A stretch of DNA of 47,519 nt, taken from the NCBI GenBank assembly GCA_036507855.1, contig DATCIJ010000063.1:1-47519 (forward strand), written 5' to 3'. This document shows positions 17,124 to 24,627 of this stretch, piece after piece (position 1 is the stretch's first letter; the number at the start of each line of letters is the position of its first letter). The position numbers and the translations under genes are program-made. The notes below the pieces were generated by a model. The model worked only from the letters and a program-made list of their open reading frames with translations, was not told where the DNA came from and searched no databases. This DNA is from JABWBJ01 sp036507855. GTDB lineage: Bacteria; Gemmatimonadota; Gemmatimonadetes; Gemmatimonadales; Gemmatimonadaceae.

Positions 17124-17133
17124 GATCACCTGC
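17121..17133 (+). repeat. Left copy of 13-bp inverted repeat (TGAGATCACCTGC)
   Basis: Perfect inverted partner of 17613-17625. It contains the pth stop codon (TGA, 17121-17123) and, on the other strand, the stop of the four-helix-bundle gene (17126-17128). The two convergent genes therefore end inside the repeat with a 2-bp gap. Confidence 0.95.
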
Positions 17134-17524
17134 GACTGCCTGATCCGATCGGATGGGTGCCCCGTTCCGCTCGTTCTAGCACGCGCAGCCTGAGAACCAC
17201 CAGCACGCGGCACACTTCGTCGACGCGAGCATCCAATCGCGCGTAGTCCGACGAGGAATAGAGACCCAGATCGTGCGCCAGGAGCAGGTGATAGTCCAGC
17301 TCCCGCGCAGATCCCAGCGCGATCGTCAAGTAGCGAGCAAATTGCGCCGCAGTGACCTGTCCACTCCCTTCGGCGATGTTCGCCGCAACGGAGCTCGAAG
17401 CTCGACGCATCTGGTTGACAAGGGAGACGTAACGCCCCTGCGTCGTCCGTTCAGTCACCTGGTGGACGTGAAGCGCGAGGGCGTGGGCACGCCGCCATGC
17501 AGCGAGTCGTCGAAACGGGAACAT
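17126..17524 (-). CDS. Four-helix-bundle protein (23S rRNA-intervening-sequence protein family, PF05635/TIGR02436)
   Basis: 132 residues from ATG 17524 (a GTG at 17551 would add nine). FPFRRLAAWRRAHALALHV is helix 1, LVNQMRRASSSVAANIAEGSG the signature helix 2 segment, AQFARYLTIALGSARELDYH helix 3, and a C-terminal helix precedes THPIGSGSRR. This matches the family found inside 23S rRNA intervening sequences and as stand-alone genes; its members form basic four-helix bundles and their biochemical role is unsettled. The last residues are encoded in the inner flank of the inverted repeat, and the stop lies within it. No ribosomal RNA is nearby. The gene is convergent with pth and has no clear Shine-Dalgarno or promoter. 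Confidence 0.85.
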   Translation of the reverse strand: MFPFRRLAAWRRAHALALHVHQVTERTTQGRYVSLVNQMRRASSSVAANIAEGSGQVTAAQFARYLTIALGSARELDYHLLLAHDLGLYSSSDYARLDARVDEVCRVLVVLRLRVLERAERGTHPIGSGSRR

Positions 17525-17612
17525 GCGCCAAAGTGCGTCGACGCCGTGCACGATCCTTCATCCGGACAATGCGACTGGTGGCAATCCAACGCATCCGACG
17601 AGATCGGTCGGT

Positions 17613-17625
17613 GCAGGTGATCTCA
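17613..17625 (+). repeat. Right copy of 13-bp inverted repeat (GCAGGTGATCTCA)
   Basis: Perfect inverted partner of 17121-17133, 480 bp away on the far side of the four-helix-bundle gene. It is followed by the pyrimidine-rich heptamer arm (17628-17648), which stops just before the end of the SRAP gene (stop at 17655-17657). Confidence 0.95.
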
Positions 17626-17654
17626 GTTCTCCCATCTCCCATCTCACGTCCGTT

Positions 17655-18326
17655 TCAGTCGACCGGCGCTATGACGCGCGCATCGTCTACCTTCGGGTCG
17701 TTGACGAGCAGGGAAATCTCCCAGGCCCGCATGTGGCGAGCGGGGTACGGCTCGACAAGCTTCCGCACGTCTGCGATTCCTGTCTCCGGCTCAATCCACC
17801 TCGCATAGTCCTCCGGCCTCACCATCACCGGCATCCGATCATGGATCGGCGCCAGGAGCTCATTTGGTTCGGTCGTGAGGATCGCGCACGAGACAATCCA
17901 CTCGTCTCCCTCTCTGGGTCGCCAGTACTCCCACAGCCCGCCCAAGGCAAACGGTTCGCCGTCGCTGAGGGCCACCGCGTGCGGGCGGCGGCGGCGCTGA
18001 CCCGGTACATCCTGCCACTCGAAGAACACGTCCGCGGGAATGAGGCAGCGGCGTTTCTGCATCGCGGCGCGGAAGGACGGCTTGTCGAGCGCGGTGTCAG
18101 ACCTGACGTTGGCCATCCGATGACCGATGGCCGGGTCCCTGGCCCATGATGGCACGAGGCCCCAGCGAATCATGTCCGCTTGCGTCACACCCTTCCGCTC
18201 CCTGACGACCAGGATGTCGCCGCCAGGAGGGATGTTGTATCGGGGGACCAGCGGCGGAAGCTCGGTGATCCCGAAGCGCTCGAGCTTGAGTTGTTCAGGT
18301 CGGGTAAGGCCAAAACGACCGCACAT
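17655..18326 (-). CDS. SRAP-domain protein (SOS response-associated peptidase, YedK/HMCES family)
   Basis: 223 residues, the usual single-domain length. CGRFGLTRPEQ puts the conserved Cys at position 2. ANVRSDTALDKPSFRAAMQKRRC, CLIPADVFFEWQDV (conserved Glu) and IHDRMPVMV (conserved His) complete the active site. Family members crosslink through Cys2 to abasic sites in single-stranded DNA and protect them. The ATG at 18326 is the edge of the hairpin repeat at 18324-18439: the three start-codon bases belong to its first heptamer. There is no Shine-Dalgarno; the leader is pyrimidine-rich repeat. The gene is bracketed by repeat arms on both sides and interrupts the usual pth-to-rpsF neighbourhood. 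Confidence 0.95.
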   Translation of the reverse strand: MCGRFGLTRPEQLKLERFGITELPPLVPRYNIPPGGDILVVRERKGVTQADMIRWGLVPSWARDPAIGHRMANVRSDTALDKPSFRAAMQKRRCLIPADVFFEWQDVPGQRRRRPHAVALSDGEPFALGGLWEYWRPREGDEWIVSCAILTTEPNELLAPIHDRMPVMVRPEDYARWIEPETGIADVRKLVEPYPARHMRAWEISLLVNDPKVDDARVIAPVD

Positions 18327-18439
18327 GGGAGATGGGAGACGTGAGTTGGGAGACCTGAGATAAAACTGCCATCAAACGATCGGATCTGATCGGGAGGCAG
18401 TTTACCTCAAATCTCCCATCTCCCATCTCCCATCCCAAG
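18324..18439. repeat. Heptamer-armed hairpin element A
   Basis: The left arm CATGGGA-GATGGGA-GACGTGA-GTTGGGA-GACCTGA faces the right arm TCTCCCA x3 - TCCCAAG (18412-18439). Inside, AAACTGCC (18363-18370) pairs with GGCAGTTT (18396-18403), and a near-palindrome CGATC-GGATCT-GATCG (18377-18392) forms the tip. It resembles element B at 30956-31068 in arms, in AACTGCC...GGCA and in the GATC core. It resembles the four-helix-bundle cassette with the gene removed. It fills most of the spacer between the SRAP gene and rpsF. Confidence 0.9.
18415..18436 (-). other. Potential G-quadruplex motif
   Basis: On the minus strand the right arm of element A reads GGG-AT-GGG-AGAT-GGG-AGAT-GGG: four G3 runs with loops of 2-4 nt, satisfying the usual G3/N1-7 pattern. 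Formation in vivo is not shown by sequence alone. Confidence 0.5.
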
Positions 18440-18480
18440 CCATTATGTTTTCCACTCTTACAACTGGCCCACAACCCCCT

Positions 18481-18507
18481 CCTCGCGCGCCGGCAACCAG
18501 CGCGGGG
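18481..18507 (+). promoter_or_regulatory. Leader hairpin of rpsF-rpsR, candidate S6:S18 autoregulatory site
   Basis: CCTCGCGC (18481-18488) pairs along eight positions (one G-T wobble) with GCGCGGGG (18500-18507). The 11-nt loop GCCGGCAACCA contains a CCG triplet. Bacterial rpsF leaders often carry a hairpin with an exposed CCG that mimics the S6:S18 site of 16S rRNA and permits feedback repression. Position (31 nt before the rpsF ATG) and CCG fit; the full consensus cannot be checked by eye. Confidence 0.4.
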
Positions 18508-18537
18508 CGGTCACGACCACAGGGAGGATTGCCGATC

Positions 18538-18894
18538 ATGACCCGCCGTTACGAGGCGGTCTACATCTTCGACTCAACACTCGAAGATGCCGCCATCAAT
18601 GAGAAGATCGCGCGCTTTCACGCGCTTCTCCAAAGCCCGGAAGAAATCTCCGTGGATCACTGGGGACGCCGGCAGCTCGCCTACAAGATCGGTCCTCGCG
18701 ACACCGGCTACTACGTGATCGCCCGGTTCCACGCCACGCCGACCGTGCTCCCCGAATACGAGCGCGCCATGAAGCTCGATGACGGCGTGGTTCGCTACCT
18801 GATCACGCTGTTCGAGCACGAAGTCGGCGCCCCGCCGATGACCGAAGAGGAGTTGGCGGCTCGCCGCCAGGACGACGACGACGACGAGGACTGA
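18538..18894 (+). CDS. rpsF: Small ribosomal subunit protein bS6
   Basis: 118 residues. RRYEAVYIFDSTLEDAAINEKIARFHALL, DHWGRRQLAYKIGPRDTGYYVIARFHA and VRYLITLFEH are standard S6 segments, followed by an acidic DDDDDED tail. ATG 18538 is preceded by GGGAGG at the proper distance; the in-frame ATG at 18445 lies in leader sequence and is rejected. It binds S18 on the 30S platform. It starts the rpsF-rpsR-DUF2232-rplI operon. Confidence 0.97.
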   Translation: MTRRYEAVYIFDSTLEDAAINEKIARFHALLQSPEEISVDHWGRRQLAYKIGPRDTGYYVIARFHATPTVLPEYERAMKLDDGVVRYLITLFEHEVGAPPMTEEELAARRQDDDDDED

Positions 18895-18897
18895 CCA

Positions 18898-19119
18898 ATG
18901 CGACGCCCGACAAAGAGCTGCCCGTTCTGCGAAGGACGCGTGCATTACGTCGACTACAAGGATGACCGCACCCTCGGCCGCTTCATCACCGATCACGGCA
19001 AGATTCTGCCGAGCCGGTTGAGCGGCGTGTGCGCGCGTCATCAACGCCAGTTGTCCACCGCCATCAAGCGCGCACGGTACCTGGCGATCATTCCCTACAT
19101 CCGCGGACATCAGGCCTGA
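18898..19119 (+). CDS. rpsR: Small ribosomal subunit protein bS18
   Basis: 73 residues. The N-terminus has a CPFC pair (TKSCPFCEGRVHYVDYKD), followed by the conserved helical part (TLGRFITDHGKILPSRLSGV and HQRQLSTAIKRARYLAIIPY). It partners S6 on the 30S platform. It begins 3 bp after rpsF. Confidence 0.97.
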   Translation: MRRPTKSCPFCEGRVHYVDYKDDRTLGRFITDHGKILPSRLSGVCARHQRQLSTAIKRARYLAIIPYIRGHQA

Positions 19120-20166
19120 GTGGAACCGTCCACCTCGCCGACCCCTGAAGCAGCGGCTTCTTCAGCGGCTGCAAGGGAGCGTGGCTGGCGATTGATCCTG
19201 CCGGCGCTGGGACTGTTCCTCCTGGTGCCGGCCTTCGCCGCGCTGCGGGTGCTGGTCCCGGTCGAGCAGACGATCGTGCTGGTCGGGCCCGCGATTGGCG
19301 TGTGCGCACTGGTTGCCTGGATGCAGGGCGGCCGCCTGTGGCTGGCCCTCACCTGGCTGTTGCTCTCGGCCTGGATGCTCCTCCGGCCATTGGGCAGTGC
19401 ATCCGCCTTCGAGTTCATGGCGCGCGGGTGGGCGATTGTGCTCGTCTCGATGTTCGGGATCGCGTGCATGTTGGGAGGCCGAAGACTGTTCCTGTCGCGG
19501 GCGCTTTCCGCGGTGGCCGCAACCTTCGTGTTCGCGGGCGCCGTCGTCCTGGTTTCCAGCGTGTCGCCCGGCAGGGTTCAGCGAACGCTTTCTGACGAAC
19601 TGGACCGCCGGGCGGCGCCGTGGAACGCCCAGGTGCAGGCGACAACCATGGCGCCCGAGTGGCAGAACTTCGTGGCCGATAACCCGCGGTTCGCCGCCAT
19701 GGTCGAGCAGATGCTGGAAAGCTGGAATCGAATGCCCGACGTCACGGTGTCCTTCTTCCCGGCCCTTCTGGCGCTCGAATCGCTCGCTGCACTCGCGTTG
19801 GCATGGGGGCTCTTCCATCGCATCAGTCGAACGCGAGTTGGGCCGCCGCTGAGCCGACTGCGCGACTTCCGGTTCGGCGACCAGCTCGTGTGGGGTTTCC
19901 TGGTCGGAATCGTGCTGGTCGTGATTCCAACACTCGGCGCCTTTCGAGGACTCGGGTTCAACCTGATGCTCTTCTTCGGCGCGCTTTACGTGCTTCGTGG
20001 TCTTGGCGTCCTGGCCTGGTTCATCGCCGAAAGGCGGCTGGCGCTTGCCATCCTGGTTCTTCTCGCGATTCTGTTTACGCCGGCAGTGGGGATCCTCGCG
20101 CTCGGCCTGGGGCTTGGTGACACCTGGATCGACTGGCGCGGCAGGGCCCGGCAACAACTGACATAA
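19120..20166 (+). CDS. DUF2232-family (YybS-like) integral membrane protein
   Basis: 348 residues with about eight hydrophobic helices (first at ILPALGLFLLVPAFAALRVL), a soluble loop at about residues 150-205, and a final GILALGLGLGDTWIDWRGRAR. The GTG start immediately follows the rpsR stop. DUF2232/YybS genes are commonly between rpsR and rplI, as here. No biochemical role is established; a transporter-like fold is presumed. Long antisense frames over this gene are composition artefacts. Confidence 0.75.
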   Translation: MEPSTSPTPEAAASSAAARERGWRLILPALGLFLLVPAFAALRVLVPVEQTIVLVGPAIGVCALVAWMQGGRLWLALTWLLLSAWMLLRPLGSASAFEFMARGWAIVLVSMFGIACMLGGRRLFLSRALSAVAATFVFAGAVVLVSSVSPGRVQRTLSDELDRRAAPWNAQVQATTMAPEWQNFVADNPRFAAMVEQMLESWNRMPDVTVSFFPALLALESLAALALAWGLFHRISRTRVGPPLSRLRDFRFGDQLVWGFLVGIVLVVIPTLGAFRGLGFNLMLFFGALYVLRGLGVLAWFIAERRLALAILVLLAILFTPAVGILALGLGLGDTWIDWRGRARQQLT

Positions 20167-20189
20167 CGTTTCTCTTCGGAGTCGATCTC

Positions 20190-20633
20190 ATGGAAGTCAT
20201 TCTTCGGCAATCGGTCGAAAAGCTCGGCCACCCGGGCGACGTGGTAAAGGTCTCCAACGGCTTCGCCCGCAACTACCTCCTGCCGCGCGGGATCGCCGTA
20301 GTTGCGACCGAAGGCAACAAGAAGCAGATCGAGGCTCAGCGTCAGCGGCTCGAGGCGGCCGAGGATACCCGGCGCGAAGAGGCGAAGTCGCAGGCCAGCA
20401 CGTTCGAGCAGGTTTCGCTCACCTTCTCGGCCCGGGTTGGCGAAGAGGGTAAGCTGTTCGGTTCAGTCACCTCGAGTGACATCGTGCAGCAGCTCGAGGC
20501 ACTCGGTCATCACATCGAGAAGCGGCAGGTCGACCTTCATGAACCCATCAAGGCACTCGGCGTCTACCGCGTGCCGATCCGACTGCACGCGGACGTGAAG
20601 CCCGAGATCAAGGTCTGGGTGATCAAACAGTAG
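20190..20633 (+). CDS. rplI: Large ribosomal subunit protein bL9
   Basis: 147 residues. EVILRQSVEKLGHPGDVVKVSNGFARNYLLP is the N-terminal rRNA-binding domain. A long connecting helix (KKQIEAQRQRLEAAED) leads to the C-terminal domain (FGSVTSSDIVQQLEALGHHIEKRQVDL). CGGAG precedes the ATG. It is the end of the rpsF operon. Confidence 0.97.
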   Translation: MEVILRQSVEKLGHPGDVVKVSNGFARNYLLPRGIAVVATEGNKKQIEAQRQRLEAAEDTRREEAKSQASTFEQVSLTFSARVGEEGKLFGSVTSSDIVQQLEALGHHIEKRQVDLHEPIKALGVYRVPIRLHADVKPEIKVWVIKQ

Positions 20634-20873
20634 GCGTCAGGGCAGCGAGACCTCAGGGTGTCTCCACCGGCCGGGCTCGTGGATCGGGGTTCGCCACCCG
20701 TCCCACGGGCCCTTTCGCCAAGCGGGCGGCCCCTTTCACCGAGTCGTAATGTTGCCGCTTGTGGCGCCGCATTATGCTTGAGAAACGAGGGGGGGACCGG
20801 CAGGTCCTTCCGCCTCCCGGAACAAAAGATCCAGCCATTCCTACTAAGGCGCGTTCGTGACACGACCCCGCGC

Positions 20874-21254
20874 ATGACATCGTCGTCGGCCACACAGCCG
20901 AGTCTCGCCGCCGCCCAGGCCGCGGCCGCGCTGTGCCTCGACCTGAAGGCAAGTGACGTTGTGATCCTCGACCTGGAAGGCGTTTCCGACATGACGGATT
21001 GTTTCGTGATCGCGAGTGGCTCGTCGGACACGCATGTCCGCGCCATCGCGGAGCATGTCGCCGAAGGAATGAAGAAGCGCGGATTCCCGGCCCATCATGT
21101 CGAAGGGCTGCCGCAGGGGCGCTGGGCACTGGTCGATTTCGTGGATTTCGTGGTGCACGTCTTTCATCCCACGCTGCGGTCGTTCTATCAGTTGGAACGG
21201 CTGTGGGGGGATGCGGCGGTGGTCGCGGTGGTACCGCAAGGAGCAGTCACATGA
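20874..21254 (+). CDS. rsfS: Ribosome silencing factor
   Basis: 126 residues. LAAAQAAAALCLDLKASDVVILDLEGVSDMTDCFVIASG, THVRAIAEHVAEGMK and WALVDFVDFVVHVFHPTLRSFYQLERLWGDA match RsfS, which binds uL14 and blocks subunit joining in starvation. The start at ATG 20874 has a poor Shine-Dalgarno. The 240-bp leader (20634-20873) contains a G-run and a possible weak promoter but no gene that I can support. Its stop overlaps the next ATG (ATGA, 21251-21254). Confidence 0.95.
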   Translation: MTSSSATQPSLAAAQAAAALCLDLKASDVVILDLEGVSDMTDCFVIASGSSDTHVRAIAEHVAEGMKKRGFPAHHVEGLPQGRWALVDFVDFVVHVFHPTLRSFYQLERLWGDAAVVAVVPQGAVT

Positions 21255-24200
21255 GGCAAGCCAGAGCGCTGGCGCTGGTCGTGGCAGCGGCGATCGCGTC
21301 GCCGGCCGGGGCACAGCAGTACTTCGGCCAGAACCAGGTGCAGTTCGACAAGTTCCAGTGGAAGGTCATCGAGACCCCGCACTTCACCGTCCACTACTAT
21401 CCCGAGGAACGCGACGGGATCATGGACGCGGCGCGGATGGCCGAGCGGTCGTACGCGAGGCTCTCCCGCATGCTGAAGCACGAGTTCCGCGAGAAGAAGC
21501 CGCTCATCATCTATCGCTCGCGCGGCGACTTCGGGCAGAACAACGTGACGGGCGACCTCGGCGAAGGCGTCGGCGGCGTCACGGAAGCGCTGCGTCACCG
21601 CGTCCTCCTCCCCTTCACCGGCGACTACAAGAGCTTCGAGCACGTCCTGGCGCACGAGCTGGTCCACGCGTTCCAGTACGACATCTTCGCGCGCGGCCGG
21701 GCCGGCAACGGACTGCAGACGCTGGCGCAGGTCGATCCGCCGCTCTGGTTCGCCGAAGGGATGGCGGAATACCTGTCGCTCGGCCCGAACCACATTCTGA
21801 CGCAGTCATGGGTCCGCGACGCCGCGCTCAACGGATCGCTGCCGACGATCAAGCAGATGACGGAGCGGCCCGACCTGTTCTTCCCCTACCGCTACGGCGA
21901 AGCGCTGTGGGAGTACATCGGCGGCCGTTGGGGCGACGACGTGATCGGCGAGATCATGAACTCGGCGCCTAACGTGGGGATCGATCGCGCGTTCAAGCGC
22001 GAACTCGGCCTGAGCCTCGAGGAGCTGAGCGAGGAGTGGCGCGATGCCATGCAGGTGAAGCACCTGCCGCAGGTCGCCGGCCTGGATCGGGCCCGCAAGT
22101 TCTCCGAGCCGCTGCTGTCGCAGCGCAAGACCGGCGGCTTCTCGCAACTCTTCATCGCGCCGTCGCTGTCGCCGGACGGCAAGCTGATCACGTTCATCTC
22201 GCAGGGAAGCTTTCTCCGCGGCGAGGTCTTCCCCGACCTGTGGCTCGGTGACGCGGAAACGGGCAAGCGCCTCAAGCGACTGGTCCAGACGACCACATCA
22301 CCGGACTTCGAGGAGCTGCGACTCCTCTATTCCCAGAGCGCATTCTCCCCCGACGGGAAGCTGCTGGCGTTCTCCGCCCAGCGTGAAGGCCGCGACATCC
22401 TGTACGTCATGGACGTGGGGCGGCGCCGCACGATCAAACGGTTTGATGTCGGCCTGGAGTGGGTCACGTCGCCCAGCTGGAGCCCCGACGGGAAGCAGAT
22501 CGTGGTCAGCGGCACGAGCAGCGGCCTCACCGATCTGTACGTAATCGACTACGAGTCGGCCGCGCTGCGGCGCCTGACGAACGACAAGAACGGCGACCTG
22601 CAGCCGGCATGGTCGCCGGACGGACAGCAGATCGCGTTCACCACCGAGCGCGGCGAAACGACCGATCTCGACATGCTGCGCCTTGGCCAGTGGCGCGTGG
22701 CGACCTACGACTTCCGCACCGGCAACGTCGAAGTGATCCCGGGCCAGGGCGGACATAACCTGAACCCGCAGTGGGCGCCTGACGGAAAATCGATCGCGTA
22801 CATCAGCGACCGCACCGGGATCGCCAACCTCTTCCTCGTCGACCTCGTCTCGAAAGAGCACTACCAGCTGACGAACGTCATCGGCTCGGTCAGTGGCATC
22901 ACTGAGTACAGCCCCGCGATCACCTGGGCGCGTCAGGCAGACAAGCTGGCGTTCACATACTTCGAGGACGGCGATTACACCGTCTGGATGACCGGCAATC
23001 CGCGCCGGTTGCGGGGCGAACCTTTCCGCGCCAGGCCCACCGTGGTCGCGACCACGCCCGCCAATGCGAGCGTGTCGCAGACGATGGCCGCCATGCAGGC
23101 GCAGCAGGCGCAACGCGCCACCGAGATGCGCGCGGCACTCGATGCCGCCGTCCGCCGTGACAGTGGCATGACCGGCAGCACGAACGATCCTCGGCGGGCG
23201 TCCGTCTATCGCGCCTCAACGGGCATCAGGGCGTCGGCCGATGTCCCGGGCATGAACGAAAGATCCGGAACGAGTCCGGTGAGCGTGGCGCAGCTGCTGG
23301 ACAGCGTGAACCTCGCGCTTCCGGACACGACGACCTTCCGCGAGTACGACTACAAGGTCGGCTATCGGCCCGAATCGATCTATCGTCCCAGTATCGGGTA
23401 CGCGCAGGACAATTACGGGCGCGGCCTGTACGGCGGCGCCGGCGTCGTGTTGGCCGACCTGCTTGGCAACAACCAGATGATTCTGGCGGGTCAGGTGAAC
23501 GGGCGCTTGAGCGAGGCGTTCCTGCTGGGCGCGTACACGAGTCTCGGCAACCGGCTGCAATACACGCTGGGCGTGGCACAGTCTCCGTACTTCTTCATCC
23601 AGGGATACAGCCTCAGCCCGTACGGCGACGGTTCAGCCAACTTCGTCGAGACATACGAAGTCGCGCGCTACATCGTGCGCGAAGCCTTCGCCATCGGCAT
23701 GCGCCCCTCGAACCGGTTCAACCGGTTCGAACTCGGCGTCTCGGCCAACAATGTGTCGCGATCGATCGCGATGTACAGCCGCGGCGTCGACGGGTACACG
23801 GGCTACGGAACCCAGTGGTTTGTGGACAGCATCGTCAACTTTCCGGGACTGAACTACGTCGCGCCGTACGCGGCGTACGTCTCGGACAACTCGCTGTTCG
23901 GGTACACGGGACCCATCGCCGGCCGCCGCTACCGCGTGCAGGTGCAACCAGTGGTGGGCGGACTCCGCTGGACGGAGTTCTCCGCCGACTATCGTCGTTA
24001 TGTGCCGGTCCTCTTCAACTTCCTGACGCTGGCATGGCGCGCACAGACGAGCATTGGCGTCGGCCGGGATGAGATGGTCTTTCCGAAATACCTCGGCCGC
24101 GCCGACTATGTGCGCGGGTACGACCGGGAGCAGTACGCGGCGCAGTTCTGCGGCGGGATCTTCACGGATCAGTCGTCATGCTCCGTCACCGAACTGCTCG

Positions 24201-24526
24201 GAAGCCGGTTCCTGCTCGGGAACGTCGAGCTGCGATTCCCGCTGGTGCGCCGATTCGACCTCGGCGTCATTCCGATTTCGCTGCCGCCGGTGGATGGCCT
24301 CTTCTTCTATGACGCCGGCGTTGCGTGGAGGAGCGGACAGACTATCTCGCTGTCGCGTCCCGACGACTATGACCAGGACCTCCAACGGTACGTGTTGCGC
24401 AGTTACGGCATGGGCATCCGGATGAACCTCTTCGGATACGCGTTGCTGCGCGCGGACTATGCGATTCCGCTGGACCGGGGCACGCGACGAGGCTACTGGG
24501 TCGTGACACTCGGGCCGAGTTTCTAG
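21251..24526 (+). CDS. Secreted gluzincin (peptidase MA-like) - PD40 propeller - outer-membrane barrel fusion
   Basis: 1091 residues. A signal peptide (RQARALALVVAAAIASPAGAQ) is followed by a zinc-protease domain with HELVH at about 135-139 and a downstream Glu in WFAEGMAEYLSLG (about 166-172). Next come TolB-like propeller repeats, each with S/W-x-PDGK/Q (about 300-580). A linker rich in Thr/Ala/Gln leads to a C-terminal region of alternating aromatic strands, which includes RADYVRGYDREQ, LLGNVELRFPLVRRFDLGV and a terminal TLGPSF, as in BamA/surface-antigen barrels. It probably anchors a periplasmic or surface protease in the outer membrane. The start overlaps the rsfS stop; a strong terminator follows. 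Confidence 0.8.
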   Translation: MRQARALALVVAAAIASPAGAQQYFGQNQVQFDKFQWKVIETPHFTVHYYPEERDGIMDAARMAERSYARLSRMLKHEFREKKPLIIYRSRGDFGQNNVTGDLGEGVGGVTEALRHRVLLPFTGDYKSFEHVLAHELVHAFQYDIFARGRAGNGLQTLAQVDPPLWFAEGMAEYLSLGPNHILTQSWVRDAALNGSLPTIKQMTERPDLFFPYRYGEALWEYIGGRWGDDVIGEIMNSAPNVGIDRAFKRELGLSLEELSEEWRDAMQVKHLPQVAGLDRARKFSEPLLSQRKTGGFSQLFIAPSLSPDGKLITFISQGSFLRGEVFPDLWLGDAETGKRLKRLVQTTTSPDFEELRLLYSQSAFSPDGKLLAFSAQREGRDILYVMDVGRRRTIKRFDVGLEWVTSPSWSPDGKQIVVSGTSSGLTDLYVIDYESAALRRLTNDKNGDLQPAWSPDGQQIAFTTERGETTDLDMLRLGQWRVATYDFRTGNVEVIPGQGGHNLNPQWAPDGKSIAYISDRTGIANLFLVDLVSKEHYQLTNVIGSVSGITEYSPAITWARQADKLAFTYFEDGDYTVWMTGNPRRLRGEPFRARPTVVATTPANASVSQTMAAMQAQQAQRATEMRAALDAAVRRDSGMTGSTNDPRRASVYRASTGIRASADVPGMNERSGTSPVSVAQLLDSVNLALPDTTTFREYDYKVGYRPESIYRPSIGYAQDNYGRGLYGGAGVVLADLLGNNQMILAGQVNGRLSEAFLLGAYTSLGNRLQYTLGVAQSPYFFIQGYSLSPYGDGSANFVETYEVARYIVREAFAIGMRPSNRFNRFELGVSANNVSRSIAMYSRGVDGYTGYGTQWFVDSIVNFPGLNYVAPYAAYVSDNSLFGYTGPIAGRRYRVQVQPVVGGLRWTEFSADYRRYVPVLFNFLTLAWRAQTSIGVGRDEMVFPKYLGRADYVRGYDREQYAAQFCGGIFTDQSSCSVTELLGSRFLLGNVELRFPLVRRFDLGVIPISLPPVDGLFFYDAGVAWRSGQTISLSRPDDYDQDLQRYVLRSYGMGIRMNLFGYALLRADYAIPLDRGTRRGYWVVTLGPSF

Positions 24527-24539
24527 AGCACCGATAGGC

Positions 24540-24581
24540 AGAGAGGCGCGGACAAGGTGGTCCGCGCCTCTCTCTTTTTTT
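24540..24581 (+). terminator. Rho-independent terminator
   Basis: GAGAGGCGCGGAC (24541-24553) is perfectly complementary to GTCCGCGCCTCTC (24560-24572), with loop AAGGTG. One further A-T pair and a run of seven T follow. It ends the rsfS/protease transcript. Confidence 0.97.
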
Positions 24582-24627
24582 GTTCTTCACGCTCGCATCT
24601 GGCACTCGTCCCCCCTACCTTACGCGG

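Larger units (their letters stand above)
17095..17648. mobile_element. Inverted-repeat cassette carrying a four-helix-bundle gene
   Basis: A ~550-bp unit with opposed heptamer arms. The left arm is GGATGGG-AGATGGG-AGACGTG-AGACTTG (17095-17122). The right arm is TCTCCCA-TCTCCCA-TCTCACG (17628-17648). Inside them lies a perfect 13-bp inverted repeat (17121-17133 and 17613-17625), and between the copies is one gene on the minus strand. The left inner flank ACTGCC...GATCGGAT recurs in the gene-less hairpin at 18324-18439. It sits between pth and the SRAP/rpsF region, at a place where pth is usually close to rpsF. No transposase, integrase or reverse transcriptase is present. Mobility is inferred from the architecture and from the gene-less relatives. 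Confidence 0.6.

Noticed and set aside
17126..17524. Diversity-generating retroelement accessory (Avd) gene
   Set aside because: The fold is similar, but there is no reverse transcriptase, template repeat or variable repeat in the window.
19162..20157. 331-codon open frame opposite the DUF2232 gene
   Set aside because: High-GC antisense shadow; the plus-strand gene has clear membrane-protein character and ribosomal-operon context.
20740..20790. Sigma-70 promoter before rsfS (TTGCCG...TATGCT)
   Set aside because: The spacer is only 15 bp and the boxes are poor; not enough to call.
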